From positions 2,418,001 to 2,482,000 of the forward strand of contig NC_092410.1 of NCBI RefSeq assembly GCF_009017415.1: a stretch of 64,000 nucleotides of DNA. The letters are read 5' to 3'. The position numbers were made by a program, and so were the translations under genes. Positions 10,870-24,030 of this stretch are shown here, one piece after another; the first letter of the stretch is position 1; every line of letters begins with the position of its first letter. This stretch comes from Aspergillus flavus (taxonomy: Eukaryota > Ascomycota > Eurotiomycetes > Eurotiales > Aspergillaceae). The notes below the pieces were generated by a model. It had not been told where the DNA came from, did no database searches, and saw only the letters and a list, made by a program, of their open reading frames with translations.

Positions 10870-13571
10870 ATGCCATCCTTTTCTAATGATAGCTCTTATC
10901 AGACGGCCACTGCCACGGCTACCCACCCTCGTTCTTTTGACTCGCCGCCAGGGAAACCGCACGATAAAAGTCCCGTGGGTAACACTTTTCTGTGGACAAA
11001 CTGGCCCAATGGCGACACCAGTCACCTTGACACCCCCGGAAACGACCGCCAACCGCTCGCGAATGGCAGTGTGTATTCTTTGAATGGACCCCGATCGAGC
11101 GCCAGTTCATACAACCGGGATCTGTCACATTCGAAAGATGGAAGCATGCACTCACTAGGCCATGTATCGGCCCGAGACCCACGGGATGGTGGACGGCCTT
11201 CCATGACGCACGAACAGGATTTCGCGCGGAAGTCTACTGATGCAGGTGCCGGAGCAGGTTCAGCGACAGCGTCAATAGCCAGCCAGCAGCCTAATGGCAC
11301 ATCGCTCAACCCACGATCGCCAAATGGAAGACCTATGATGAATGGGGATCATGTTCGACGTTCTGCCGATGGGCTGGTTTCTTCGGAATCGATAGGGAAT
11401 GTTTCGGAGACATGGCAGTCAACTCCACAGCCCAACGACACAGGACGCCTCTCACCTGACCCTGGCCGTCTATCCCCGTCACCGAAAAGCCCCCATCGGT
11501 ATTCTTCCCCCCCACTCCCATCCAGCACAGAGCAACCAGAACCGGCGAATACTGGCCTTCGACATCGCCATACGCTACAAGTTCCAAGAAACCCTAGCGG
11601 CCGTCGAAGTAGTCGCGACCACTCCGAGGATGCGGCATATAGCAGTGGACGATTGTCTCCGACAGGAGGAGTTCGCCGTACCTCTTTCAGTCTTGGCCGC
11701 CGGGCCAGCAAGACCAATCGCTCGGATACCTTCCTGGACGAAGCTAATCCTGATGAAGATGCAGCCAGATGGGCAGAAGCCATCAAGCAACGGAGGGCTT
11801 CAAAGAGGAGACGCCGGGATGACGACGATGACGACCGTGTTATCGTGGGAACAAAGGTGGATCAAAACCATGTGAACTGGGTTACAGCGTACAACATGCT
11901 TACGGGAATTCGGTTTACCGTCTCGAGGATCAATGCAAAGATGGACCGGGAACTCACATCTGCCGACTTTGAGGCCAAACATAAATTTTCTTTTGACATG
12001 TATGCTCTAGTGCCCCCACCCCCTATCCTATGTTCACTCGTTCTTTCACTTACACTAGATCCGTGAGCAGAACTGGCAATGAGTTAACACCTTCTGCCAA
12101 ATACGATTTCAAATTCAAAGACTATGCGCCTTGGGTCTTCCGACATCTGCGAACGAAGTTCCGGATTGATCCCGCCGACTACCTGATGTCTCTCACAAGC
12201 AAGTATATTCTTTCAGAATTGGGCTCGCCTGGGAAAAGTGGCAGCTTCTTTTACTTTTCGAGAGACTATAAATACATCATCAAAACCATACATCACTCCG
12301 AACACAAGCTGTTACGCAAGATCCTCCCAGAGTATTATAAACACGTCGAGCAAAATCCCAACACACTAATCTCACAGTTTTATGGCCTTCATCGTGTTAA
12401 GATGGCCTATGGACGCAAAATCCATTTCGTGGTCATGAACAACCTCTTCCCGCCTCATCGGGATATTCATCAGACTTTCGACCTGAAGGGCTCGACGATC
12501 GGCCGTGACCTGCGTGAAGAAGACCTTGAGAAGAACCCACGAGCCACTCTGAAGGACCTGAACTGGGTCCGAAGAGAACGTCACCTCGAGTGTGGGCCAT
12601 CGAAGCGGGACTTCTTCCTGGCGCAGCTTGAACGGGATGTTGAATTATTGAAGCGGCTCAAGATCATGGATTACTCCCTATTAGTGGGCATCCATGACTT
12701 AGAGAGGGGAAATGAGGAAAAGCTTCGTGACAAGACATTGCAAGTTTTCCAACCCGGCGGTGATCGAGAAGAAGAAGCGAATCCGAACATGCTCATGCGC
12801 ACACCGTCGAAATTGGAAAACGAGCGCAAGGCCCGTGAGCTACGCATGTCCCTAAAACGTGAACGCCCAGTGCCTCTGGACAAAGCAACCGCAAAAATGC
12901 CGGAAGAAATTCTCGACGAAAGAAAATTCCATGTCTTCTATTCCGACGATGGGGGATTTCGAGCCACTCATGAGAATGGTCAGCCTGGGGAGGAGATCTA
13001 TTACCTCGGAATCATTGATTGTTTGACACATGTGAGTCAATGCTTGATGCAGACAGTATTTTTTTTTACGAATGCAACGCTGACTTTAGATAAGTATGGC
13101 ATGGTGAAACGATTGGAGCACTTCTTCAAGGGCCTGTCCCATGACCGGAATCAGATTTCACCAGTCCCCCCCGAGGGTTATGGTGATCGCTTTGTGAAGT
13201 TCATCAAGGGCATCACTATGTCTAAAGAGGAAGCGGTACGTTGTCGGGAGTCTCGGCAACTGGGCAGAACATCTGCTGAGCGTACTCCTTCTGTTGAACG
13301 GACAATACAGGCGGCGGAGAAAGAAGCGGCCAAGGATGTATCTTTTACGCACCCTCGGACGTTATCCACAGTTAGGGACCCCACGGACACCAATTCAACG
13401 GGTCCAACTTCGACACTACCGATCGTGGACGAGGCTGGCGAGGCCAGTAGCGTTGGTGGACAGAGTCAGCATAGCCGGCACGGCGCTCCGTCAGCGTCAG
13501 AGAAGAAACTCCCACCACTCCCTAACCAAGACCATCTTCGACCCGACGGGAAGAGAAGGGCGATCGCTTGA
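10870..13571 (+). CDS. mss4: Phosphatidylinositol-4-phosphate 5-kinase (Mss4-like)
   Basis: Three exons (10870-11999, 12071-13031, 13095-13571) give 855 residues. The enzyme phosphorylates PI4P to PI(4,5)P2 at the plasma membrane and so controls actin and endocytosis. The first about 340 residues are a low-complexity Ser/Pro-rich region with an Arg-rich segment before the domain. The PIPK catalytic domain follows: GKSGSFFYFSRDYKYIIKT (nucleotide loop), FDLKGSTIGR, MDYSLLVGIHD (catalytic) and YYLGIIDCLT with the metal-binding Asp, ending at GDRFVKFIKGITM. The tail is Ser/Pro-rich. The ATG at 10870 is preferred over the slightly upstream in-frame ATG at 10843 because of its gcgaccATG context. 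Intron 13032-13094 is 63 nt and stop-free; I splice it because this restores LTHYGMVKRLEHFF. Downstream the gene is followed by a T-rich 3' region. Confidence 0.95.
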
Positions 13572-15093
13572 AACGTGTATCCGCACTCCCTTTCAGCGAA
13601 CGGTTTTCCCTAACTTCAAGGCGATGAACTCTGGTTGATTCTCATGATACCCTTTTTGCAGCTCAAAATTCCTCTATCATATTCTTGGCGCCGTGGGTTC
13701 TCTCTTCTTTGCCTGCGCAACGCAGTCTCTCTTCCATCTGTCCCTATTCAATCTCTGGAAGAAACCACTCTTGTGATATTAGCCATGTTACCACGATTGA
13801 TGTGAGTTTCTTTCGCTCTCGGGCACCCTGTGCCTGTCTTCACAGGACATCTCCTTTCCCCCATTCAATGTTTTCTCACATCGACTTGGTCCCATCTTTG
13901 AGACCGTACTTTCTTTAACCAGCATGGCAAGCGGTATTTGATCATGTGTCCCATCATTTTTGAAACATCTACCTACCTACATCTTTCTCTCTCCTTATCT
14001 CTTCCAGATCCTTTCCTTCTTGTTCGTGTGTGCGTGCGTGTTCATTCTGTCTCTCTTTGTGTGAGCGACTCCAGCAGTCGCCTCTCTGAGCGTTGGAGCC
14101 TGATCCATGCTGACTGGTTCTGGCTTTGTCTCCAGTCTTCCCTCGACTGCTTTTATATTCATTGTATCATTTTCTCCTTTGTTCGAAGTCAAAGGTCGAT
14201 CTTTCGACTCTGCCCTTTTCTTTTGTTTAATTTTTCCCTTTTCTCTGCTTTTCTAACGTATGCCACTGGCTGAACGTTGTCCGCCATTGTTCTAACCGCT
14301 TATTTTTTGCTGTCTTTTGTATACATGGATGGGAGAAGCGAATGCCTTTAATTTTTGCATGAGCAGGTCTGAGCGGTTTAATTATGTGTGTTGTCTGTGT
14401 TCTTTTTTGTTGTTAGATTGATAGAAGACGCACAATAGGCGCTGTTCCTAGAGAATTGATACCAATCCGCTTTTGTTTCAAAAAGAAGAAGAATAAAGAG
14501 GATATCATAGATCACCGGTTCTGCTATGTGTTTGCTTTTGTAGAACATCAAACCTGTAGTTAGAAATGAAAAGAACTACATTAGGCGCTTTGCCCAGCCG
14601 AAATATTCCGACGAGAACCCTGCGGTTGATTATTGAAACCGTACTAAATGACTTCATGCCTCTGTTTTTATTTTGAGCATCTTTTTGAACCCACGCCCCG
14701 ATCCATCCAACTCTCCTAAAGTGGGTATAGCATTCGTTACTTGAAAAACATCCATGAAGAAACGCCATTCTACATGCCAGTTCAGTGCAGCCAGAAACTA
14801 GGGGAACAAGTGTAAAAGGATAAAAAAAAAAAAAAAAGATATAGAATAAAGGCAAGCACAGGAAATGAACAAAAAGCCACCCAGTGACGCCAACTACCGA
14901 ACCATGAAGTGAAAAGTTGGGGGAATAAATGTAAGAACGGTATTGTTAAGACAATTTCTTAGAAGACAAAAAAAAAAGTAGGGCAGCCAAATCAGGAGGC
15001 GTTCGATACTTGGGTCATCGATGTAGGCATATAATCCCTCTGGAGACGATGACTGCGAGAGTGAAGAGAGGAGAAACGAAGTAGATGCAGGAA
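13572..15093. other. Convergent intergenic region (MSS4 / TAF12)
   Basis: The 3' flanks of two convergent genes meet here. It contains C/T-rich sequence and A-runs (about 14822-14837, 14969-14977) that suit termination and polyadenylation. No supported gene or RNA was seen. Confidence 0.4.
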
Positions 15094-16985
15094 TTATTCA
15101 GCCTTGCCTTGTGTCACTTTGGCAGCTTGGATGGCGGACATTTTCTGGGTCCAGCCTTGTGTGGGCTGAGGCTTCTTGACGGTGCGAAGATCATCAGTTG
15201 AGAACCCAGAGATGCGCATGTTGTAGTTACGTTCGAGAACAAGCTGAATATCTCGGATCTCGAGGGTAGATGACGGGCGTAGTTTAGCGAGACGGCAAGC
15301 GGCGGTAATCACGTCGTCAACGAAGTCGTCCGCCATTTGGAGGATGAACTGATGAATGTTAGATGATTATCATAGAAAAGATGACTGGGTTTACTAGGGA
15401 CGTTGAAAGAGTAAATGGAACAATGTACCTCTTCAGCATCTGGCGTAAGACCCTCGCCCTCTCCTCCTCCAGTAACCTGGCGAACCAAAATGTCAAGCAT
15501 TTTCTTGCTCAAGACTCGCTGGCCCTCGCCTTCAAGGACGTACCCAGGGTGTTTCTGAATCGCGGGCTGACCCATCATACCCATAGCGCCGTGGCTGGGA
15601 CCACCTGACAGGGTTGGCCGCGCTGGTGCCATAGCGACAGGCTCCGGAGGAGGGACATTCAGGGTTTTCGGAATGGCCATATTGATATTTCGTGCCGTGT
15701 TATCAGTGGCTCTATTGGGGATGTAGCCCTGGGGGTGCGCATGCGAGTTGGTCGCAGGCTGCGGCATGTTCTGTTGCTGGCCCATGTTATTGTTTGCATT
15801 GTTATTGGTATAGTTTTGAGCAGCCTGAGCCATAGCAGCTTGCTGGGACAAAGGACGTGGGGGCCCTTGCACATTCACTGGCTGAGCTGAAGTAGGCGTG
15901 GGAGTAGAGCCATCCAAGTTAGGCACTTGCGTGAAGGTGACCTGTGAGCCAGGAGCTCCTGGCTGAGACTGGGCTTGCGGTGGCGGCTGTGGATGCTGCT
16001 GTGGCTGCGGCTGCGGCTGCGATTGCGCTTGGGGAGGAACGACTGGTGGTGCGGCAGGCGCGGCAGGCGTGGCAACCGGGGCCGCTTGTGCAACGGGTAC
16101 TTGACCTTGTTGGGAGACTGACGGTGACATAGCTGTCTGGCCAGCTTGGCTTCGTGCGGCGCTTACCGCAGAGGTGATAGTATGAGGCGCAGGCGTTGGG
16201 GCCTGTCCAGGATGCATTGACACGGGTGTGTTTGCGGGGCGACCATCAGAACCAGCAGGGACAGTGGGAGCTGGTGTGGCAGTGGCACCTTGTGGTTGAC
16301 CTGTAACGTTCTGTACGCCTGCTCTCTGTTGCTGCGCCTTGAAGTTTTCTTGTTGCTCTTTGAACTTGGTCAAGAAGTCACCCCCTTCTCGGTAAAGCTT
16401 CTCTGCCGCAAGCTGCCGATTTTTGAACTCCTGTAGCTCCTCCTGGGTCATATTCCCGGCAGCCTGGCGCTGGCTAAACTGCTGACGTAGCTCCGCTACA
16501 CGCGCCCTACCGATCTCTTGCTTTTGCAACGCAATGCCGTATCGTAACCTGGCCTCCGGAAGCCATGACTGTGCTTGTTCCTGGCTGATATTGGGAGGAA
16601 GAGAGAATTGCAGACTGTTGACTTTTTGTTGAATCTGGGGTAGGAGCTGATTGAAAGTCTGAGGGTTGACCGACTGCGGCCGCTGACCAGGCTGACCAGG
16701 CTGGCCCTGGAGCTGTTGTTGCTGGAGCTGGCGATTCTGTTGGAATGCCCGCATACCCTTCATCAGACTCTGAGATATCTGGGTAAGTCTCGAGTGCGCG
16801 TGTTGATATTCTGTGCTCTGAGGATCGCGGTTATTGAGGACCTCCCAAAAGTTGCGCACCAGCTGAGTGTGTTGACTCTTCTGCTGCTCGGTGAGATGAG
16901 GGAGCTTTTGGACTTGATCGGTCCGGATCAGATTTGAGTGCTGGGTAACCATGGGCTGGGCCGCAGGAACCTGTGAACCATCCAT
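15094..16985 (-). CDS. taf12: Transcription initiation factor TFIID subunit 12 (TAF12)
   Basis: Two exons (16985-15429, 15348-15094) encode 603 residues. TAF12 pairs with TAF4 in TFIID, and in yeast with Ada1 in SAGA, for RNA polymerase II initiation. The N-terminal two-thirds is Gln/Pro/Ala-rich with a polar helical stretch. The histone-fold domain is C-terminal (from about residue 485): the first helices lie in KKMLDILVRQV, the intron is in the loop, and the second exon carries FILQMADDFVDDVITAACRL and the LEIRDIQLVLERNYNM helix. Splicing at 15349-15428 keeps phase 0 and yields DAEEFILQMADDFV, as expected for the family. The gene is convergent with MSS4. An alternative reading as a generic Q-rich activator is unlikely given the intact histone fold. 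Confidence 0.93.
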
Positions 16986-18324
16986 TTTTCTCGATAATAA
17001 TTTGACACAGGACGGGAGCGAACGTCTGGGTTACTATAGATATGAGTGGGCCGAAGGTAGATGTAACGCCGAAAACAAGGGAATGATGGGTTGAATCCGT
17101 GCGACGGTTGAATGGTAAAGCTACGTGGATGAGGCCACGAAGCGGCCGGGCAAGAATTGGCAAAGTTCAAGTTCAATTAGCGCGAGGGCCGATAACTGGC
17201 AACAAACACTGCAGTCCCCGTCAGGAGAGATAAAATGGAACGAACGATTCGGGCTCAGAATAGCGATGATGGCGGAGAGTTTGGGAGCCTCAGGTCTTCA
17301 CGTCTTGGCAATCAGTGTTGCTCCCAAAGCGGTAATCTGGGGTCCAGTGACCTTGGTATCACCTTTTGCATCAATTCTTATATAATCTCCTTCTTCTTTT
17401 TACGTAAGGCCTATAGTGTTTTAAAATATTCTTGCTTTCCTCTTTCGCCATGGATTTATCTTTTTTTTTAAATTTCTTTTCTTTTTTAGGACCTCGAACT
17501 AATGTAAATCATCCAGAATCAATTATCAAGTGCTATGTATGTTCATTCCAACAAAGGTGAATGTAGTACCTCTGGATGTTAATTTGCACGATAACCATTG
17601 CCTTGTACTACTGCTCCCATGGAAATAGTTGCGGTGGTGAAACCGCAGGAATGTCAGAGATGGCAACACTAACGTGAGGAGGATGACGTCTTTAAAAAAG
17701 GCTATGAGCCTGAGCTCTTGGTGACTGGTACAGTCGGAAACCACCTGGAGGGCACAGTTACCACTGGGCCAGCAAAGAATACAGGGCTGGCAATTTATCG
17801 GTTAGCCATCACCATGCTGTGAACCGCATATCAGGGTCAATAGCTAATGAGAAAGACCAGACAAGCGGTGTTTGAAAGAGTCGCGTTCGTCTCGCAAGCT
17901 TAACGTGAGTCGTACTAGGCTGGGCATAACACTGAGAATGAAAATGGGAACCTCAGCAACTGGACAAAGCGACAACATGATTCCAGACAGCCTAACACTG
18001 TAACCAGCGCAACGATCGCATCCCCGTGGCAGCTGAAGTATGTAAAGGTGGGCAAGTCGTTTAAGGATTCTGTCAACGGCATGTTTGTGAGACCCAGTAT
18101 GGGGTCACTAGAATAAAGTGCCGTGTTTTGTTGATGACTCAAGTGCACTCGAAGTGGCACGAATCCTAGGGCGAATTTTGGAGCGTCGGGTTCAAGCAAG
18201 GTTTGACGCAGGGACTTGCAGCTCGTGGCCGAACTTTGATAGAGACACCAACGGTTGGACAAGACTTACGATCTGCCCCCCTAACGTGATAACTGAGCCA
18301 TAGAAACAGAGCATAAAGGGCCAA
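16986..18324. other. Intergenic region between TAF12 promoter and SPC34 3' end
   Basis: This holds the TAF12 upstream region and the SPC34 downstream flank. Short open frames occur on both strands, but none shows a domain or spliceable extension I recognise. I see nothing further. Confidence 0.35.
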
Positions 18325-19179
18325 TCACCCAATCAAGCCACCCAAATCCCGTTCCATACCACTGACGCGGGCTTCTAAGGTTCTCTTCATTTTCTCTAGC
18401 TCTCGGATTTCATCCATTTCCTGCTCAATATCGGCATCTGTCAAGTCGGCTACATCTGGTTGCAGTGTGCCTGAAGATTCATAGTCGTCGTAGTCGCCTC
18501 CGTATGAGTGGCTCATCTTCTCCAATTCTGCGGTGTTTCTCGCTACTCGATCCTCCAGGTCGACAATCGAGTCAGTAACTAGTTGATGGCGATAACGGAG
18601 ACTCGCGATCTTTTCTTGCGCCCCGGAGACCGGACTTTGAGCAATGTCAGCAAACATGCGCTACAAGCCTGGAAAGTGAAGCTATGATTTCTTACTAGAC
18701 GTTGCAGAGGATTTCTGCGCCTCGGAGAAGTACGTCGACGTTGACCTCGCCACGCCCTCTAGATGAAGTGCCTGCTGAGCGTTTAATTTCTTCCATCATA
18801 TCAGACCCTAAGACTCTTGCAACAGCGGATTGGCTTTTGCTATTCCTGGCTGCATAAATCCGACTGGCCATTGACTCTCCCTCTGTCTCCGATGGAAATA
18901 CTGTTCCTCGGCGGGTTGACCGACGCTGTGAAGCATTAATTGCCTTCACAGATGGGTCAGTTTGGAAAAGAGCGCGTTCATGGGTCTCTGTATCGCGAAT
19001 AAGAGCGGTGATGTCGTGGGGGCCTAAGAGAGCGTTTGTAAAGATCCGTGGTGGGGGGAAACTGGATGGTATCGATTAGCAAGTTGCTGGAACCTTGGGA
19101 TGGAGGGTGCTAACGGCAGCTCAGCAATGGCATTGGAGGAGAGCAGAATCTGCTCCAGATGACTGTCAAGTAAAGACAT
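18325..19179 (-). CDS. spc34: DASH complex subunit Spc34
   Basis: Three exons (19179-19115, 19061-18696, 18634-18325) give 246 residues. DASH/Dam1 is the fungal ring complex that couples kinetochores to spindle microtubules. The protein begins MSLLDSHLEQI and continues through IFTNALLGPHDITALIRDTE, an Arg/Ser-rich stretch with SRIYAARN, then GAEILCNVYPVSGAQEKIASLR and a C-terminal coiled coil (MDEIRELEKMKRTLEARV). The second junction needs the acceptor at 18635 to give NVYPVSG, the conserved reading. The alternative internal ATG (MFADIA) lies inside that intron and is not used. It is divergent from RPN3 across 648 bp. Identification rests on the conserved Spc34 blocks. Confidence 0.9.
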
Positions 19180-19827
19180 CGCAGTTGTAAACCTGATGTT
19201 CCCTCGGCGCTATGCTTGCGTAATTTGTAAGTAGTAGTTAGTCGAAGTAAACATGCCGCCGAGTGCGGTTGCCAAGAGGACCTGCCGAAAGCTGCTTTGC
19301 TTTCCTCGATGCCTCAGGCGACGGACATGGACAGTGAGTGGCAACCCAGCAACAGCGGTCGGCCATGGAGAAAATGAAATCCATTACGGCCTTCCTAGAT
19401 CATCCGTTACGTGAGAAGCCTTAAGCAAAGCAGAATCATCTGATAACCATATAATTGCAGATAGTGAGGCGAAGCTTGTACCTTGCGCAGGTGACCTGTT
19501 GCTTTTGAAGTCGTTAACTAAGCTGCTGATACTGACTAAGCCCGGTTGGTTCTCTTGCTGTCCATCATCATCATCCCAAAGCCCAAACCCTTGACATCAC
19601 ATCAACCACCTCATCAACCTTCTTCCCACCCCCCCCAACGATCATCCCCCTTCATCATCCTCATTGTTCCACCATTCTTCTGTCCGCATACCCCTAGATC
19701 CTTTATTTTCCTCAAGTACTTTTCAGTGTCTCCCCCGACCTGAGTTCCATTTCATCACCCCCCTTCCTCTGTTCCCGGTACCGCGGTCCTCATTGCTCAG
19801 CTGAGCTTACAGCTGGAAACCGAAAAT
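19180..19827. promoter_or_regulatory. Divergent promoter region SPC34 / RPN3
   Basis: This 648-bp spacer lies between two divergent start codons. The RPN3-proximal half is C/T-rich (about 19560-19790), typical of a fungal leader. I looked for the yeast proteasome PACE element GGTGGCAAA and saw only a weak partial match near 19338, which I do not call. Confidence 0.4.
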
Positions 19828-21921
19828 ATGCCGGCCGAGAGGCGTTCCTTGAGATCGAATAGCAAGTCGGATGGCTCTTCATCTGCTAACGGTGAAAAGG
19901 CACGCTCGACTTCTCAAAACTCAAGCTCCAATAAAGACAAGGTCGCGCCCACCCGCGCGACTGCCAGTAAGACCAAAAGCACGAAAGCCGCTTCTTCCAA
20001 CAACACTTCGAACTCCGGCATGGGTGAACAGCGGGATCAGCCATGCACCAACGGCTCGGAGCCGACGGAGAATGGTTTGAATGGCTCTGAGGATGTTGAG
20101 ATGGGAGAGGATACGGCAGGTGCGCCTACATCCTCATTTAACGCCAGTAAGGATCGGAAAGGTGACGAGAAGATGACTGTTGTAGTGCCCCCTACCAAGG
20201 GTTCGAGGTTATCCGGCGATAAAGGTCAGGATCAGGAAGGTGATGTCGCAATGGAAGGTGCGGAGGGCGATGAGACCCAGAAGCCCGAGCCAGAGGTTGA
20301 TCCCAGAGCCAAGGCTATCCAAGGTTGGTGTTCATGTATATCTTCAAACGGTAACATGGGAGCTTGCTAATGACCCCTCCCTTTTTTTTACAGACATCAA
20401 GACCAACTTTACCCTTCTCGAGCGAGCCGTCGCACATTTCGACCCCAGATTTACCCTTCGTGTCTTGCGGTCGATATCCTCCATGCGCAAGCATATAACA
20501 TCTGATGTGCTCGCAGAGGTCCTCGTAGAGAGCTATCCCCCATCCAGTCCCACCGCATCCTTCTTACTTGAAGCTATCGGTGAAACTGGTGCTTTTGAGA
20601 GCGCGGTGGCTAGCTCCAAGATGGACGTCGAATCGGAGAAGACCAGGTCAAATTCCAAAGAGATTCTGCCAGAGATCGATACTTATCTGTCTATACTCGT
20701 TCAGATCTTCCTCTACGACAACAAGGAGATCCAGCGAGGTGCTAAGTTTTCAACGAGCTTAATCGAGCGTCTGCGGACTATTAACCGTCGCACTCTGGAC
20801 TCTCTTGCAGCTCGTGTATATTTTTATTACTCCCTCTTCTTTGAGCAGATTACTCCTCTCCCCCCTTCTCCTGCTGCCACGGTTACAATGATTCGCCAGC
20901 CATTGCTTGCAGCGCTCAGGACGGCCGTGCTTCGCAAGGATGTTGACACCCAAGCTACTGTTATGACATTGCTTCTGCGCAACTACTTGTCCACGTCTCA
21001 TATCTCACAAGCAGATCTGCTTATCTCTCACAACCGCTTCCCGCAGTCCGCATCTAACAATCAGATTGCCCGGTACTTGTACTACTTGGGCCGTATCCGT
21101 GCTATCCAATTACAGTATACTGATGCTCACGGACACCTGATCGGTGCTACTCGCAAGTCACCCTCCAGCCACAGTGCGCGTGGATTTTATCAATCCTCTC
21201 ATAAGTTGCTCGTGGTGGTAGAGCTTCTTATGGGAGACATCCCCGACCGTGCGATCTTCCGTCAGCCTGCTCTGGAACGTGCCATGCACCCTTACTTCTT
21301 GCTTGTTCAAGCCGTGAGTGTAGGTGACCTGGATGGCTTTTTGAGCATTGTAAATACGCACAGTACGACATTCCGTAAGGATGGCACGTACACCCTCATC
21401 CTGCGCTTGAGACAAAACGTTATAAAGACCGGAATCCGGATGATGTCGCTGTCTTATTCTCGCATCTCCCTGCGGGACATTTGCCTCCGCCTGGGGCTGG
21501 ACAGTGAGGAATCAGCGGAGTACATCGTTGCCAAAGCGATCCGGGACGGTGTGATAGAGGCCACTCTGGACCATGAGCGAGGATTTATGAAGAGTAAGGA
21601 AGTTGGAGATATTTATGCGACTAGAGAACCTGGCGAGGCATTCCACGAACGCATTAGAGCTTGCTTGAGTCTCCACGACGAGAGCGTCAAGGTTAGTTCT
21701 ATCCTGACTCATTACTCTGTATTTGTCCTTGTACGGTGGACTAGGCAGAACGGTTACTCACATTACGTACTTGATAGGCTATGAGATTTCCCATGAACCA
21801 GCATCGCCTGGAACTGAAGAGTGCACAAGAGGCCCGGGAACGCGAACGGGAACTGGCCAAGGAGATCCAGGATGGTGATATGGATGATGAGGATGCTGGC
21901 GCCGATTTCGACGCCATCTAA
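19828..21921 (+). CDS. rpn3: 26S proteasome regulatory subunit Rpn3 (PSMD3)
   Basis: Three exons (19828-20323, 20394-21691, 21778-21921) encode 645 residues. Rpn3 is a lid subunit of the 19S regulatory particle. The first about 165 residues are Ser/Lys/Glu-rich and disordered-looking. The body is helical-repeat (TPR-like) sequence, including YLYYLGRIRAIQLQYTDA and RGFYQSSHKLLVVVELLMGD, followed by a PCI winged-helix domain around YSRISLRDICLRLGLDSEE and AKAIRDGVIEATLDHERGFM. The C-terminus ends with RFPMNQHRLELKSAQEARERE and an acidic tail (MDDEDAGADFDAI). The last intron (21692-21777) is placed to give SVKAMRFP. The N-terminal extension is longer than in yeast, as is usual in filamentous fungi. 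Confidence 0.95.
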
Positions 21922-22610
21922 TGGTTACGAAAACTATCACACGGCGATGTATAATCCTGCCATGTGTTGGGACTGGGGCCAAATGGCCCGGGTTGGGTGG
22001 ATTTCAAGTATTGTGTTTATCTGCAAATCTGTTGTTTCGGGTGCGTAGGAGGGGAATGTGCAGGATTGAGCTTTGCCGGTGTGATGTTCCCTGTCTCCTA
22101 TATCCTTACCAAACAATTTCTTTTGTGCAATAGGGCACGTTCAGTTTGTAGATGTTGTCCGATCAGCTCGTCCATTCTGGTCTTGGTGGGCATGTGGGCT
22201 TGGATATCTTGGTAATTTCCATCCATATTCTAGACTAAGATCTTTTCTCTTTTTCTTCAGGTTTATCACCTATCTGCTCTTTTCTTTCCCTTTCTTTTGC
22301 ACCGTTGGTACAAGGGGTCCTTGCTTGTCATGATGATGGAGAGGCGGATGTAAAGGCCGCTGTTATCACTGGTAGACAACTGCTTTCAGCGATCCGTTCC
22401 GGCCCGAGCCAAACTCCGTCGGCAGTGAGCAGCTCTCAACTGAAATCTTCGGCCGGCTGATATTTGCGGACTTCCTTGACCTCTCACCCCAACAAGCTGC
22501 ACCCTCCTTCGACTACGTTCTTTCCGGCTTCCATTCGCCATTTGTATTATAGTTATATTGTTTTCTACTTCATATTTTAATCAGCTCCTGTCAATTAGCG
22601 TCTGTTGAGC
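21922..22610. other. Spacer RPN3 - COQ1
   Basis: This tandem intergenic region holds the RPN3 3' flank and the COQ1 promoter. No gene or RNA is recognised. Confidence 0.35.
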
Positions 22611-24030
22611 ATGAAAGCTCGAGCGGTCCCGGCCTCTGGTCTCGTCCTTCCATCACGAGTCACGCCCGCGACATCAATATGCTGGCAATGCCTCCGCAAT
22701 GATCTTATTTCGATCCAAATCAACTCGCAGACACGAGCATATCATCCTACCCGCCGGAAATTCGCTTCTCCGTTTGGCGCCGCCGTCACCGCCGCCCAGA
22801 CTCTCTTAAAAGGACTCCCAAAAGCTCCCCCAGGGATTTCAGTAGATCCCTTGAGGATCGTGGGCAAGGAACTCAAGTTTTTGACGAAGAATATTCGCCA
22901 ATTGCTGGGATCAGGCCACCCTACGCTGGATAAGGTAGCCAAATATTACACCAAGAGCGAGGGCAAGCACATGCGTCCGCTTCTGGTGTTGCTTATGTCC
23001 CAAGCAACTGCGTTGACTCCTCGGCACGGTCGATGGAGCTCTTCACCGTCCTATACTGTTAACGATCCTATCAGCTCCCCGTCTGTCCTTGCGGATACCA
23101 ATCCTGATTTAAATCCGCTTGTATCCTCTTCCGCGGAAGCCAAGTACGACTTCGCTGGCGACGAAAATATCCTGCCCACTCAAAGACGACTCGCCGAGAT
23201 CACAGAACTAATTCATACCGCATCATTATTGCACGACGATGTCATTGATAATGCTGTAACTCGCCGGTCATCCAGCTCTGCTAATCTTCAATTCGGAAAC
23301 AAGATGGCCGTGCTAGCGGGCGACTTCCTGTTGGGGCGTGCATCCGTTGCTCTGGCACGTCTAAGGGACCCTGAAGTCACCGAACTGCTGGCCACCGTTA
23401 TTGCCAATTTAGTGGAGGGAGAGTTCATGCAACTGAAGAATACCGCCTCCGACGAAAAGAACCCCGTCTTCACGGATGAAACCATCTCTTACTACCTGCA
23501 GAAAACATACCTCAAGACTGCTAGCTTGATAAGTAAATCGTGCCGTGCGGCTGCGCTCCTTGGAGATAGCACTCCCCAGGTTGTCGAGGCTGCGTATGCC
23601 TATGGACGCAACCTGGGACTGGCATTTCAGCTAGTGGATGACATGCTGGACTACACCGTTAGTGATGCTGAGTTAGGCAAGCCGTCAGGGGCGGACTTGG
23701 AGCTGGGTCTGGCGACTGCCCCGCTCCTGTTCGCTTGGAAGCAGAACCCTGAGCTGGGACCGCTGGTTGGTCGGAAGTTCAGTCGGGAAGGCGATGTGCA
23801 ACGGGTACGTGTTCCGAAATCTAAGGAGAGGTATTGGAAGGATGTGACTGACGATGATTGACTTATAGGCCCGCGAACTTGTTTATCAGAGTAACGGTGT
23901 CGAAAAGACTCGTGTGCTAGCCCAAGAATATGCTGATAAGGCCAAGGCCGCTATTAGCAGCTTTCCCGACAGTGAAGCCAAGGATGGCCTCCTTCAAATG
24001 TGTGAAAAGACGATGAATCGGAGGAAGTAG
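22611..24030 (+). CDS. coq1: Mitochondrial trans-polyprenyl diphosphate synthase (ubiquinone side chain)
   Basis: Two exons (22611-23804, 23869-24030) encode 451 residues. The enzyme chains isopentenyl diphosphate units to make the isoprenoid tail of ubiquinone in the mitochondrial matrix. The N-terminus is rich in Arg/Ser with few acids, fitting a targeting peptide. Substrate-binding motifs are both present: LLHDDVIDNAVTRR (first Asp-rich motif) and LAFQLVDDMLDY (second), plus GKHMRPLL and GDFLLGRASVALA. An insertion between GKHMRPLL and the first motif (about 60 residues, Ser/Pro-rich) is typical of fungal Coq1. The start is the first ATG; the open frame also extends two codons upstream to a TTG, which I reject. 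Chain length (hexa- to decaprenyl) cannot be read from sequence by eye. Confidence 0.94.

Noticed and set aside
18626..18657. Internal ATG start for the SPC34 C-terminal exon (MFADIAQ)
   Set aside because: The upstream exons splice in phase through 18635, and the ATG falls within the intron.
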